From assembly GCA_045653035.1 (NCBI GenBank), contig JAZOLO010000016.1, positions 222,755-286,754 of the forward strand: a DNA stretch of 64,000 nucleotides, in the 5' to 3' direction. This stretch comes from RGIG6353 sp045653035 (GTDB lineage Bacteria > Bacillota > Clostridia > Oscillospirales > SIG627). How positions within the stretch are numbered: the stretch's first letter is position 1; every line of letters starts with the position of its first letter. Positions 48,223 to 57,374 of the stretch are shown here, piece by piece. A model generated the notes under the pieces. The model searched no databases. It saw nothing but the letters and a program-made list of their open reading frames with translations, and was not told where the DNA came from. The position numbers were made by a program, and so were the translations under genes.

Positions 48223-49308
48223 ATGAAAAAAATTCTGTTTTCTATTACCAGAATGGGCGGTGGCGGTGCCGAACGCGTTGTATCTGTTTGGGCAAGTCAG
48301 CTTGCAGAAAGAGGCTATGACGTTGGTATATTTACCTTTGCAAGAAAAGAAGGTGAATATAAAACTCATCCCAAGGTGAAAAGACTTACCCTGGCGGATA
48401 ATAATAAAGAATATTTATCAATGAGCTATTTCAAGCGATACCGCCTTATCAGGAAAACCGTCAAGGAGTTTTCTCCTGATGTTGTAATTAGCTTCATTCA
48501 GAGAATGCAGGTTTGGATAGCAATTACAACAATCGGATTGAAGATGAAGAGGATTGATACAGTTCGCATTAGCCCATGGAATGCTTCAGGCGGAAATTTT
48601 GTGAAGTGGCTTTGGAAGCTTTGTTTCAAAACAGGCGACCTTACCATTTTGCAGTCTGAGGATCAAAAGCCTTTTTTCTCAAAGGCTGTGCAGAAAAAAT
48701 GCCTTATTGTGCCAAATCCATTAAATGATGCTTATGAAAAAGAGGGTAAAACAGAGTTTTCTCAAAGGGCAACACGATTTATTGCGGCTGGAAGACTCAG
48801 CAAGCAGAAAAATTTTCCTCTGCTTATTAAAGCCTTTGCGAAGGCTTGCAAGGAACATTCGGGCATTACGCTTGATATATATGGAAAAGGCGATGATGCG
48901 TATGTTGCGGAGCTGCAGGCACTGATTGAGGGGCTTGGTGTCAACAACCGCATTCACCTTTGCGGAAGAACTGACGATATGCACGGGGCACTCATGGAGC
49001 ATGATGCCTTTGTAATGTCTTCGGATTATGAAGGAATGCCAAACGCACTTGCCGAAGCGATGGCTGTCGGCTTGGTATGTATCTCTACTGATTGCCGTAC
49101 CGGTCCTCGCGATTTGATAAAAAATGGCGAAAACGGCTTCCTCGTTCCCGTTGGTGACGTAGATACCATGGCAGATAGCATCAAAGCGGTGGCGGATTTA
49201 GATGCAGAGACAATCAAGCGGATTGGCGTTGAGGCGAGACTCTACGTTACGGATTTGTGCGGAAGAGAAAATAGCCTTAGGAAGTTAATTGAAGCAATAG
49301 AAAAATAA
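48223..49308 (+). CDS. Family 4 glycosyltransferase (third of three)
   Basis: A 361-residue GT4 enzyme: MGGGGAERVVSVWASQLAER at 11-30 and SSDYEGMPNALAEAMAVGLV near 265-284. It is in the same transcription unit as the other two and 16 bp before the polymerase gene. Confidence 0.9.
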   Translation: MKKILFSITRMGGGGAERVVSVWASQLAERGYDVGIFTFARKEGEYKTHPKVKRLTLADNNKEYLSMSYFKRYRLIRKTVKEFSPDVVISFIQRMQVWIAITTIGLKMKRIDTVRISPWNASGGNFVKWLWKLCFKTGDLTILQSEDQKPFFSKAVQKKCLIVPNPLNDAYEKEGKTEFSQRATRFIAAGRLSKQKNFPLLIKAFAKACKEHSGITLDIYGKGDDAYVAELQALIEGLGVNNRIHLCGRTDDMHGALMEHDAFVMSSDYEGMPNALAEAMAVGLVCISTDCRTGPRDLIKNGENGFLVPVGDVDTMADSIKAVADLDAETIKRIGVEARLYVTDLCGRENSLRKLIEAIEK

Positions 49309-49324
49309 TCTTAGGAAGAAGACT

Positions 49325-50680
49325 ATGCAAATAAACTCAAAAAAATCGACAGTTGAACAAGAGATAAGAACAGAGTTCGGGAAAAAGTTTTGGATAATGA
49401 TGGCGGTATTTTATGCATTATTTGTCGTTCGTAACGTGCTTTCCGTTGAATTTCCTGTTTTTCTTTATTTGATATGGATTGCCACGATGGCACTTGTCTT
49501 TAACGATACCGAGACTAAAGCCTTGCTTATTTCTTTTATACCTCTTATGCCTGGATTTCAAGGCAAATATGCCATTCTTGTATGCATGATTTTTTTGTTA
49601 ATCAAGTATGGTAAACAACTTAAAATACCGATTTTCGCATTTATTGTACCCATCCTCATGTTATGGGAATTTCTCCATTTGGAGGACTCTTTTTCATCAA
49701 TTGCAGAATATTTGAGTGGATTTGCCCCACTTATGTGTTTGGTAATAATTGTATCTCTTCCCTACAAAGAGGAGGATATCTCTTTCTTTACACGCACTCT
49801 TGCGATTTCTTTGGTTGTAGCAAGCTTAATTTTGATTTCTAATACAGTTATGGGAAGCAATCAGTCTTTGATGTCTTTGATACAAGAAGGATTCCGATTG
49901 GGAGCGGTGGAGGAAGCGGAAACTTACGAAATAGTTTATAATGCAAATGGACTGGGGTATCTGTGTAATATAGCTATAGCAGGTCTTCTTACAAACGTTT
50001 ATTTTAATAAAGCAAAAAAAATTGACTATTTCATGCTGATGTTTTTGGCGGTTATTGGATGCTTGACCGTGTCTAGAACGTTTTTGCTGTGTTTTGCTGG
50101 AACAATGGTGTTGTTTATTCTACTTCAAGAAAAATCATTTTCACATAAATTAAAAACCTTTGCTGCCATTTTCGCAAGTATTTTTCTATTCATTGTTGTA
50201 TTGAAAATTGCTTTACCTAATATTATTGAAAATTACGTTGTACGTTTTAATGCTGATGATATTACAGGAGGACGCGCAGGACTTTATGATTTTTATAATG
50301 AGTTTATCACATCTTCCTCTGAACGGCTTCTTTACGGCATCGGTGTTCAAAGTATTTCCGAAAAGGTAAGGTATTTAGTAGGTTCTGTGGTAAACGTTCC
50401 TCACAACGGCTATCAGCAGATTGTTATAGCTTGGGGATTAGTAGGGCTAATTTTGATGATGACATTTATCTTTTGCTTGGTTTTGCATGCATGGAAAAAG
50501 AATCCAAAAGCTTCTTTCATGTGTTACCTTCCGTTGATATTGTTGCTGACAAATATTATGGCAGGTCAATTTGTAACATCAGGAAATAAACTCCTGTCGC
50601 TCACTTTCATTTATTTGATGATTTGCAACGGAGGAAAGGGAATGGCAAAAAATTCAAATGGATCAAAAGAGTGTAAATAA
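49325..50680 (+). CDS. O-antigen polymerase/ligase-like membrane protein (Wzy-like)
   Basis: A 451-residue membrane protein with about ten to eleven transmembrane helices and a long extracellular loop (about 305-350) containing RFNADDITGGRAGLY and a nearby PHNGYQQI. This Arg-rich loop is typical of Wzy polymerases and O-antigen ligases. It should polymerise the repeat unit at the outer membrane leaflet. Base composition is markedly AT-rich. It is followed by a 66-bp gap before the pyruvyl transferase gene. Confidence 0.82.
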   Translation: MQINSKKSTVEQEIRTEFGKKFWIMMAVFYALFVVRNVLSVEFPVFLYLIWIATMALVFNDTETKALLISFIPLMPGFQGKYAILVCMIFLLIKYGKQLKIPIFAFIVPILMLWEFLHLEDSFSSIAEYLSGFAPLMCLVIIVSLPYKEEDISFFTRTLAISLVVASLILISNTVMGSNQSLMSLIQEGFRLGAVEEAETYEIVYNANGLGYLCNIAIAGLLTNVYFNKAKKIDYFMLMFLAVIGCLTVSRTFLLCFAGTMVLFILLQEKSFSHKLKTFAAIFASIFLFIVVLKIALPNIIENYVVRFNADDITGGRAGLYDFYNEFITSSSERLLYGIGVQSISEKVRYLVGSVVNVPHNGYQQIVIAWGLVGLILMMTFIFCLVLHAWKKNPKASFMCYLPLILLLTNIMAGQFVTSGNKLLSLTFIYLMICNGGKGMAKNSNGSKECK

Positions 50681-50746
50681 AAAAGCAGGTAGAGATGCTA
50701 ATTTGTCATTTTTACCCAAACACTTTTAATTTGAAAGGAATAATAC

Positions 50747-51784
50747 ATGAAAGTAGGCATTGTTACTGTTTTCAAAACAGAAAATCCGGGAAGCTATTTT
50801 CAAGCGTGGGCATTACGAAACAAGTTTAATGATCTTGGTGCGGAAGCTATGCTTGTGAATTATAAGATTTTGCCAAGTGCAAGATTACACTATGCCAAAG
50901 AACTTGTGAAAACTTGTATAAAATTTAAGTTTTATAGAGCTTACAATCTTCTTAAAAGAACGAAAAAATACAGAGAGCTTAGAAAGAAAACCGACATGGT
51001 CGCAAACCGAAATATCGGTGCTGATGTGTATGTGTACGGTAGTGATACGATATGGAATTTTGGAGACAGTTTTTTTTCAAAGCGTTCAGGTTTCTTTACG
51101 GGAAAAAATATTTCTGTTCCTCGTTATTCTTATGCTGCTTCGGCGGCTTCTACGAGTAAAGAGGTATTTTACAGTCACAAAGAGGCTTGCCGTGCAATCA
51201 AGAGTTTTGATGGGATTTCCGTCAGAGACGAATGGACGGAAACCTTAGTCAAGGGTCTGGGGTATGATAAAGAAATATTACGCACGATTGATCCTACATT
51301 GCTTTATACAGCTTCTGAGTATAAAAAATTTTTTTATAATGAGCAAAAAAAGAAAAATAAAATCTTCTTAATATATTATTTTGGTACGATTCCTAAAGAT
51401 ATGTGGAAAGAAATACAGTTATTTGCACAAACTAACGGCTTACAGATTGTTAGATTATCTATTCCAAACAAAAGGGATAATAATGTTTTAGTAGAGCCCC
51501 AGAATTTTATTCAGTATTATTCGGATGCTGAATATGTCTTTACTAATACATTCCACGGTTGCGCATTTTCCATTATTTTTCAAAAGAACTTCGTGACAAA
51601 TGCACTTAACAAGAAAAAGGTTGTTGATTTAATGGAGCATTATGGTGTTGAGGAACGGATTATATCGAATTCGGCCCAATTGCAGGGTGTATATAATAAT
51701 CCGATTAATTTTGAGAAGGTAAATGATATTTTGAAAGAGGACATTTCAGTGTCCGATCAGTTTTTGCGTATGATTGTCCAATGA
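50747..51784 (+). CDS. Polysaccharide pyruvyl transferase family protein
   Basis: A 345-residue GT-B fold protein. The N-terminus GIVTVFKTENPGSYFQAWAL is a variant of the NYGxxLQAxAL motif; VYVYGSDTIWNF near 89-100 and YVFTNTFHGCAFSIIFQK near 263-280 are typical of the family. It transfers pyruvate from phosphoenolpyruvate to a sugar as a ketal, giving the polymer an acidic group. It is in the AT-rich block together with Wzy, Wzx and the nitroreductase-like gene. Confidence 0.88.
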   Translation: MKVGIVTVFKTENPGSYFQAWALRNKFNDLGAEAMLVNYKILPSARLHYAKELVKTCIKFKFYRAYNLLKRTKKYRELRKKTDMVANRNIGADVYVYGSDTIWNFGDSFFSKRSGFFTGKNISVPRYSYAASAASTSKEVFYSHKEACRAIKSFDGISVRDEWTETLVKGLGYDKEILRTIDPTLLYTASEYKKFFYNEQKKKNKIFLIYYFGTIPKDMWKEIQLFAQTNGLQIVRLSIPNKRDNNVLVEPQNFIQYYSDAEYVFTNTFHGCAFSIIFQKNFVTNALNKKKVVDLMEHYGVEERIISNSAQLQGVYNNPINFEKVNDILKEDISVSDQFLRMIVQ

Positions 51785-51798
51785 AAGGGGATTGGTAA

Positions 51799-53295
51799 AT
51801 GAGTCGAGAAAAAGCATTGCGTTATAATATGCTGGCAACTTTGGCAAGCGAACTTGTGACGCTGGTTTCTGGGTTGATCATGCCGCGAATTATATTGCTG
51901 TATTTTGGTTCAACTACCAATGGCCTTGTGTCCTCTATTTCTCAATTTTTAGGCTTTTCCGTTATTTTAAGAGCGGGACTTGGTGGGGCGGTTCGTGTGG
52001 CATTATATAAACCATTAGCAGGAAACAAAATGGATAGTGTGAGTTCCGTCATGGTTGCCACAAGTGCCTATATGAAAAAGATTGCGATGATTACATCGGC
52101 TCTGATTCTTGCTTTTGCTTTCCTCTATCCGCTTTTAGTAAGTGATGAGTATAACTACTTATATGCATTTGTAATGGTTTTGGTCATTGGCTTTGGCACA
52201 ATTGCGGACAGCTTTTGGGGTATTAAATGCAAAATATTACTTCAGGCGGACCAAAAATATTATATTACAATTGTGTCAGCAACAATATCACACATAATGG
52301 TAACGATTGCCTCCATATTAGCAATAATCATTGGAGCTTCAATCACACAAATGAAGGTTATAGCTGTTTTTGTTGCATTGGTTAATCCGCTTATATTAAA
52401 TGTTTATGTCAAAAGAAATTACAGCATTAATTGGAAGTCCAAACCTGATAATAATGCAATAAAGCAACGTTGGGACTCATTTTTTCAACAAATATCCGTT
52501 ATAGTTAATCACAATGTAGATCTTGTTTTGTTGACTGCGATGGTATCTTTGAAAGAGGTTTCCGTGTATACAATTCATTATTTAGTTGTGTCGAATATTG
52601 GAAAGATTGTTAATTCCTGCACAACGGGAATCAATTCGACATTTGGAGATCTGTCTGCCAGAAATGAGAATGAAAAACTACGGTCTTCTTTTGTTTTTTT
52701 TGAGTGGCTTGTTTTTGCAGTTGGTACAATTTTCTATGCAATAACAGCGGTGATGCTTTCTCCGTTTATAAGTCTATATACAGCTTCTGTCAATGATGTA
52801 AATTATGTAAGACCTTTTTTCGGCGTTGTTATGGTGATAGCTGTTTTCGCAAATACAATGAAATCGCCGTATCTGCTATTATGTGAAGGCCTTGGACGAT
52901 TTAAGGAAACGCGTAATGGAGCTGCAGCAGAGCCTATTGTAAATATAGTGTTATCTATTGTGTTTGTAAAATTCTTTGGAGTTGTTGGAGTATTGATGGG
53001 AACATTTTGTTCATCAGTCTTCAGAATGATTTATAATGCGAGGTATGCATCAACACACATTTTTGAAATAAAATGGCGACATTTTGTAAAACATTTTGTC
53101 GTTGTTGAGGGCACTTTTTTGTGTTGTTACATAACTGGGGCAAAAGTTATAAGCGACACAATCACTAATTATTATCATTGGTGTTTGAATAGTTTGCTTG
53201 TTGGAATAATATGCGTTATTATTGTATTGATTGTAAGTTTACTGTTTTATAAAGAGCAAGTTGCATTCTTTGTAAAAAAAATATTGAAAAAGTGA
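51799..53295 (+). CDS. Lipopolysaccharide/exopolysaccharide flippase (Wzx-like, MOP superfamily)
   Basis: A 498-residue membrane protein with twelve to fourteen transmembrane helices, starting RYNMLATLASELVTLVSGLIMPRIIL. It should move lipid-linked repeat units across the membrane before polymerisation. It is distinct in sequence from the SpoVB-like protein at 23678. It lies 14 bp after the pyruvyl transferase gene and 10 bp before the nitroreductase-like gene, all in one transcript. Confidence 0.9.
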   Translation: MSREKALRYNMLATLASELVTLVSGLIMPRIILLYFGSTTNGLVSSISQFLGFSVILRAGLGGAVRVALYKPLAGNKMDSVSSVMVATSAYMKKIAMITSALILAFAFLYPLLVSDEYNYLYAFVMVLVIGFGTIADSFWGIKCKILLQADQKYYITIVSATISHIMVTIASILAIIIGASITQMKVIAVFVALVNPLILNVYVKRNYSINWKSKPDNNAIKQRWDSFFQQISVIVNHNVDLVLLTAMVSLKEVSVYTIHYLVVSNIGKIVNSCTTGINSTFGDLSARNENEKLRSSFVFFEWLVFAVGTIFYAITAVMLSPFISLYTASVNDVNYVRPFFGVVMVIAVFANTMKSPYLLLCEGLGRFKETRNGAAAEPIVNIVLSIVFVKFFGVVGVLMGTFCSSVFRMIYNARYASTHIFEIKWRHFVKHFVVVEGTFLCCYITGAKVISDTITNYYHWCLNSLLVGIICVIIVLIVSLLFYKEQVAFFVKKILKK

Positions 53296-53305
53296 GAGAT
53301 ATAAA

Positions 53306-54274
53306 ATGATGCTATCAAAATTAAAAAAATGGGTAAACCATATTCGTTTAAGTCAGAGGGAATATACTTGGAAAAAGGCGATCGTGACCCAAAGTATCTT
53401 TGAAAAAGACCGTCGAGAGGCTAAGATTGTCAGATTGGTTCATTCTATTGAGAAAGGTCTTTCAATAGCAAATCCTCGTCTTGGATTTGGATATGAAAAG
53501 ATTAAAAACATATATTCTTGGGTTATGTTGCACATAGAGTCTGATAATATAGATTCTGACTGTGTTTTGATGGCAAGAGATGCTATTGGCGAGTATTGTG
53601 ATTTTCATGAAAAAAATGGATATGTTTCAGAAAAATTTGATGAAATAAAACAGATATACACTGAGCTTTGTAGTAAACTAAAACCAACTGAAAAAAAATA
53701 CGGCGGAACAAGAGTTGTATCGCTTAAAGATGATTTGATGGACAAACAAATTATAGACAAATTTTTTTCTACTAGACATAGTGTTCGAGAATTTGAAGGC
53801 GGGCATGTTGATGAGTCTTTGATTAAACATGCAATTGAACTGGCTCAATATTCACCTTCAGCTTGTAATCGTCAAGCAGTTAGAGTATACTCTATTGACT
53901 GTAAAAAATACATAAGTGATATGAAAACAGACCTCGGTGGGATAGGGGGATTTGCAGAAGATGTGGATAAGTTTTTGCTTATTTGTGGCAAAGAATCCGC
54001 CTATGAGGAAAACGAATACAAGCAATTTGTTGTAACTGCAGCTATGTTTGCTGGATATTTGACAATGTCTCTTCATGGGCTTGGCATAGGGGCATGTGTA
54101 ATTCAAAGATCGTTGCGTTATGATTTTAATTGGGAAAGATTTTGTAAAATAAATCACATCTCTTTAGACGAACAGATTGTATGTATGATTGGCATAGGAA
54201 AGCTAAAGGATACTGTCCGAGTTCCTGTTTCAAATAGGTATCCTGTTGAAAAAATATTTAGATCGCTTGACTGA
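53306..54274 (+). CDS. Nitroreductase-family protein with an N-terminal extension
   Basis: A 322-residue protein. The C-terminal part, from about 148, is a nitroreductase-fold flavin domain with RHSVREFEGG near 152-161, SPSACNRQAVRVY near 180-192 and AMFAGYLTMSLHGLGIGACVIQ near 249-270, all FMN-binding. The first 145 residues are helical, contain EKGLSIANPRLGFGYEK and have no family known to me. In other genomes such proteins accompany polysaccharide pyruvyl transferases; what they reduce is not known. AT-rich, and placed at the end of that block. Confidence 0.8.
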   Translation: MMLSKLKKWVNHIRLSQREYTWKKAIVTQSIFEKDRREAKIVRLVHSIEKGLSIANPRLGFGYEKIKNIYSWVMLHIESDNIDSDCVLMARDAIGEYCDFHEKNGYVSEKFDEIKQIYTELCSKLKPTEKKYGGTRVVSLKDDLMDKQIIDKFFSTRHSVREFEGGHVDESLIKHAIELAQYSPSACNRQAVRVYSIDCKKYISDMKTDLGGIGGFAEDVDKFLLICGKESAYEENEYKQFVVTAAMFAGYLTMSLHGLGIGACVIQRSLRYDFNWERFCKINHISLDEQIVCMIGIGKLKDTVRVPVSNRYPVEKIFRSLD

Positions 54275-54309
54275 AAATTTGAGTTTAAATAAAAAACGGA
54301 GATTACAAA

Positions 54310-55383
54310 ATGTTACCACAAAACATAAATTTACAAAATAAAACAATTTTCATCACAGGTTCAGCAGGATTTGTTGGTTCAAATCTTGTACTTGAGCTTC
54401 TTCGGACTGTTCCGTCGGTTAAGATTGTCGGTCTTGACAATATGAACGACTATTACGACGTATCCATTAAGGAATACAGGCTTTGTGAGATTGAGAAGCT
54501 TGCGGAAGAGCATCCTGATTCGTCATGGGAGTTTGTTCGTGGCAATATTGCCGACCGTGCGCTTATTGACAAGCTTTTTGCGGACTACAAGTTTGACGTA
54601 GTTGTAAATCTTGCGGCTCAGGCGGGCGTTCGTTATTCGATAACAAACCCCGACGTATATATTGAGTCCAACATTATCGGATTTTACAACATTCTTGAGG
54701 CGTGCCGCAAATATCCCGTTGAGCATCTTGTGTATGCATCATCTTCTTCGGTTTACGGCACAAATAAGAAAATCCCCTATTCCACCGAGGACAAGGTTGA
54801 CAATCCCGTAAGCCTTTACGCTGCAACCAAGAAATCCAACGAGCTTATGGCACATGCCTATTCAAAGCTCTATAACATTCCGTCAACGGGACTTCGTTTC
54901 TTTACTGTTTACGGTCCTGCGGGACGTCCCGATATGGCATATTTCGGCTTTACAAATAAGCTTATCCGCGGAGACACAATTGAGATATTTAACTTTGGCA
55001 ACTGCAAGCGTGACTTCACCTACGTTGACGATATCGTTGAAGGCGTTAAGCGTATAATGCAGTGCGCTCCTGAAAAAGCTAATGGTGAGGACGGGCTTCC
55101 GTTACCTCCTTACCGTGTATATAACATTGGTAACAATAAACCAGAAAATCTTCTTGATTTTGTAACGATACTTCAGGAGGAGCTTGTTCGTGCCAAGGTT
55201 TTGCCAGAGGATTATGATTTTGAATCCCATAAAAAGCTTGTGCCTATGCAGGCAGGTGACGTACCCATAACATACGCCGACACCTCTGCACTTGAAGAGG
55301 ATTTCGGCTTCAAGCCATCTACTTCACTACGAGAGGGACTTCGCAAATTTGCCGAGTGGTATCACGAATTTTATCAAAAATAA
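54310..55383 (+). CDS. NDP-sugar epimerase, probably UDP-glucuronate 4-epimerase type
   Basis: A 357-residue short-chain dehydrogenase fold epimerase. The NAD site TGSAGFVGSNL is at 16-26; the catalytic Tyr and Lys are in YAATKKSNELMAH near 168-180, after SSSSVYGTN near 142-150. GLDNMNDYYDVSIKEYRL and VRYSITNPDVYIESNIIGF are stretches shared with UDP-glucuronate 4-epimerases (GAE, Cap1J). It should interconvert UDP-glucuronate and UDP-galacturonate, feeding an acidic sugar into the polymer. A clear change in base composition from the preceding gene marks the right end of the AT-rich block. Confidence 0.88.
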   Translation: MLPQNINLQNKTIFITGSAGFVGSNLVLELLRTVPSVKIVGLDNMNDYYDVSIKEYRLCEIEKLAEEHPDSSWEFVRGNIADRALIDKLFADYKFDVVVNLAAQAGVRYSITNPDVYIESNIIGFYNILEACRKYPVEHLVYASSSSVYGTNKKIPYSTEDKVDNPVSLYAATKKSNELMAHAYSKLYNIPSTGLRFFTVYGPAGRPDMAYFGFTNKLIRGDTIEIFNFGNCKRDFTYVDDIVEGVKRIMQCAPEKANGEDGLPLPPYRVYNIGNNKPENLLDFVTILQEELVRAKVLPEDYDFESHKKLVPMQAGDVPITYADTSALEEDFGFKPSTSLREGLRKFAEWYHEFYQK

Positions 55384-55457
55384 AGAAATATTTTATGAAG
55401 GAGAACCGTTTAATAACGTTAGCTCTCCTTTGATTTTAAAGAATTAGGAGGTACATT

Positions 55458-56630
55458 GTGACTGCATACGAAGCATTTGAAAACACCTATAAAAAAGCAC
55501 CTGAATATACTGCTTTTACTCCATACCGTGTTTGTCCCGTCGGTGCACATTCGGATCATCAGCTTGGCAAGATTACAGGCTTTGCCATAGATAAGGGGAT
55601 TCACATCGCCTACGGACCTAAAATGAACGGTGTCGTTGAAATTCAGTCCTTACAATTTGACAAAAGGGCACAGTGGCACGTTTCATCAACTCCGGATAAA
55701 CCCGAGGGCGACTGGGCAGACCACCTGAGAGGTGCGACTATTGCTTTGAATTCAAGGTATAATTTGAAAGTTGGACTCTGTGCCTTAATTGACGGAGAGC
55801 TTCCTATAGGGGGACTGTCCTCCTCAGCGGCGGTAATCATTACATTCCTGTCGGCACTTTGTACCCTTAACGATATTTCGCTTACACCCCAAGAGCTTAT
55901 ACTCATTTCCAAGGAAGCGGAGAATAAATACGTGGGTGTTGCCTGCGGAAAGCTCGACCAAAGCTGTGAGGTATACTGCCGTAAAAATCACATGCTTTAT
56001 CTTGACACCAAGGACGACAGCTACGAGCTTATTCCCGAGAATCCCAATATGAAGCCATATAAATTCGCAATATTCTTCAGCGGAGTTGAAAGAAGCCTTG
56101 CGGGTTCTGCCTTTAATATGAGGGTAGACGAATGCAGAAGTGCGGCTTATGCTCTCAAGGCTTATGCGTGTATGGAGTATGGTAAGTTCAACGAAACGAA
56201 CCTCCGCGACGTACCACGTGAGGTTTATGAAACCTATAAGGACAGACTCCCTGAAAATTGGCGTAAACGTGCAGAGCATTGGTACACCGAATTTGAAAGA
56301 GTTGAAAAGGGTGCAGAGGCTTGGAGACGCGGAGATATTGAAGAATACGGAAGACTTTCTTTTGAAAGCGGTTATAGCTCAATACACAGCTGGGAGACGG
56401 GTTCGCCCGAGCTTGTGAGGCTTTATGAAATTATGACAGAAACCAAGGGGATATACGGCGGAAGATTTTCGGGTGCAGGCTTTAAGGGCTGTTGCCTTGG
56501 AATAATCGACCCATCGTATGAGAATACCATTGCAGAAAGCGTAACGAGAGAATATCTTAAAGCCTTTCCTCATCTTGAAGGAAAGTTTTCAGTACACATT
56601 TGTGAAAGTGCAGACGGAGTAAAACTATGA
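55458..56630 (+). CDS. GHMP-family sugar-1-kinase, galacturonokinase-like
   Basis: A 390-residue GHMP kinase of the galactokinase family. The substrate motif reads PYRVCPVGAHSDHQ (22-35) instead of the galactokinase GEHTDY; as I recall, this PLGAH-DHQ form is that of plant galacturonokinase. The ATP loop GGLSSSAA is at 118-125, and FSGAGFKGCCLG near 347 is motif 3. It should phosphorylate the anomeric hydroxyl of a free sugar, most likely a uronic acid. Its stop overlaps the next gene, a sugar-1-phosphate nucleotidyltransferase, by 4 bp, and a UDP-uronate epimerase gene precedes it, all consistent with salvage of galacturonate or glucuronate. Confidence 0.78.
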   Translation: MTAYEAFENTYKKAPEYTAFTPYRVCPVGAHSDHQLGKITGFAIDKGIHIAYGPKMNGVVEIQSLQFDKRAQWHVSSTPDKPEGDWADHLRGATIALNSRYNLKVGLCALIDGELPIGGLSSSAAVIITFLSALCTLNDISLTPQELILISKEAENKYVGVACGKLDQSCEVYCRKNHMLYLDTKDDSYELIPENPNMKPYKFAIFFSGVERSLAGSAFNMRVDECRSAAYALKAYACMEYGKFNETNLRDVPREVYETYKDRLPENWRKRAEHWYTEFERVEKGAEAWRRGDIEEYGRLSFESGYSSIHSWETGSPELVRLYEIMTETKGIYGGRFSGAGFKGCCLGIIDPSYENTIAESVTREYLKAFPHLEGKFSVHICESADGVKL

Positions 56631-57361
56631 AATGCTTGATATTGGCGGCAGGATATGCCACAAGACTTTATCCATTGACCGAGAATTTCCCCAAGCCTCT
56701 TTTGAAGGTGGGAGAAAAGACCATTCTCGATTGGCTTGTTGACGACATTGATACGTCGGGCGAGGTTGACGAGTATATCGTTATTTCCAATCATAAATTC
56801 GCTCATCACTTTGAAGAGTGGGCTAAAACGAAAAAACAAAAGGTTACCGTAGTAGACGACGGCACCGAAACCAACGAAACAAGACTCGGTGCAGTGAAGG
56901 ACGTGCAGTATACCATTGAAACTTTGGGAATTTTTGACGATATGCTGGTAATTGCAGGAGACAACGTACTCGATTTCAGTATGACGTCTTTCGTTTCTTT
57001 TGCAAAGGAAAAGAACGCTTCATGCGTAATGCGCTATTTTGAAACGAAAATAGAGACACTTTCCAAAAGAGGTGTCCTAGAGCTTGATGGAGACAGAGTT
57101 ATCGAAATGGAAGAAAAGCCATCTAATCCCAAAACACAGTGGTGCTGTCCTCCTTTCTATTTCTACAAAAAAGAGGATAGCCTAAGACTCGGCGAGGCGA
57201 TAGCGGACGGGTGCGGTGTTGATGCACCCGGTAGCTTTATTTCGTGGCTTTGCGAAAAAGCTCCCGTATATGCTATGGAGATGCCCGGCAGCAGATACGA
57301 TATAGGTAACCTTGAAAGCTATGAAAAGGTTAAGGCGGAATACAAAGGAATTACAAAATAA
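56627..57361 (+). CDS. Sugar-1-phosphate nucleotidyltransferase (RmlA/GalU-type fold)
   Basis: A 244-residue nucleotidyltransferase. LILAAGYATRLYPLTENFPKPLLKV (4-28) is the NTP-binding signature with the catalytic Arg and Lys; AGDNVLDF near 109-116 supplies the metal Asp; GSRYDIGN is near 224-231. It is short and lacks any C-terminal acyl- or regulatory domain. With the upstream kinase it would make an NDP-sugar directly from a free sugar. The nucleotide (UTP or dTTP) cannot be read from the sequence. It is in 4-bp overlap with the kinase gene. Confidence 0.88.
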   Translation: MKCLILAAGYATRLYPLTENFPKPLLKVGEKTILDWLVDDIDTSGEVDEYIVISNHKFAHHFEEWAKTKKQKVTVVDDGTETNETRLGAVKDVQYTIETLGIFDDMLVIAGDNVLDFSMTSFVSFAKEKNASCVMRYFETKIETLSKRGVLELDGDRVIEMEEKPSNPKTQWCCPPFYFYKKEDSLRLGEAIADGCGVDAPGSFISWLCEKAPVYAMEMPGSRYDIGNLESYEKVKAEYKGITK

Positions 57362-57374
57362 AGGAGTGAGTGCC

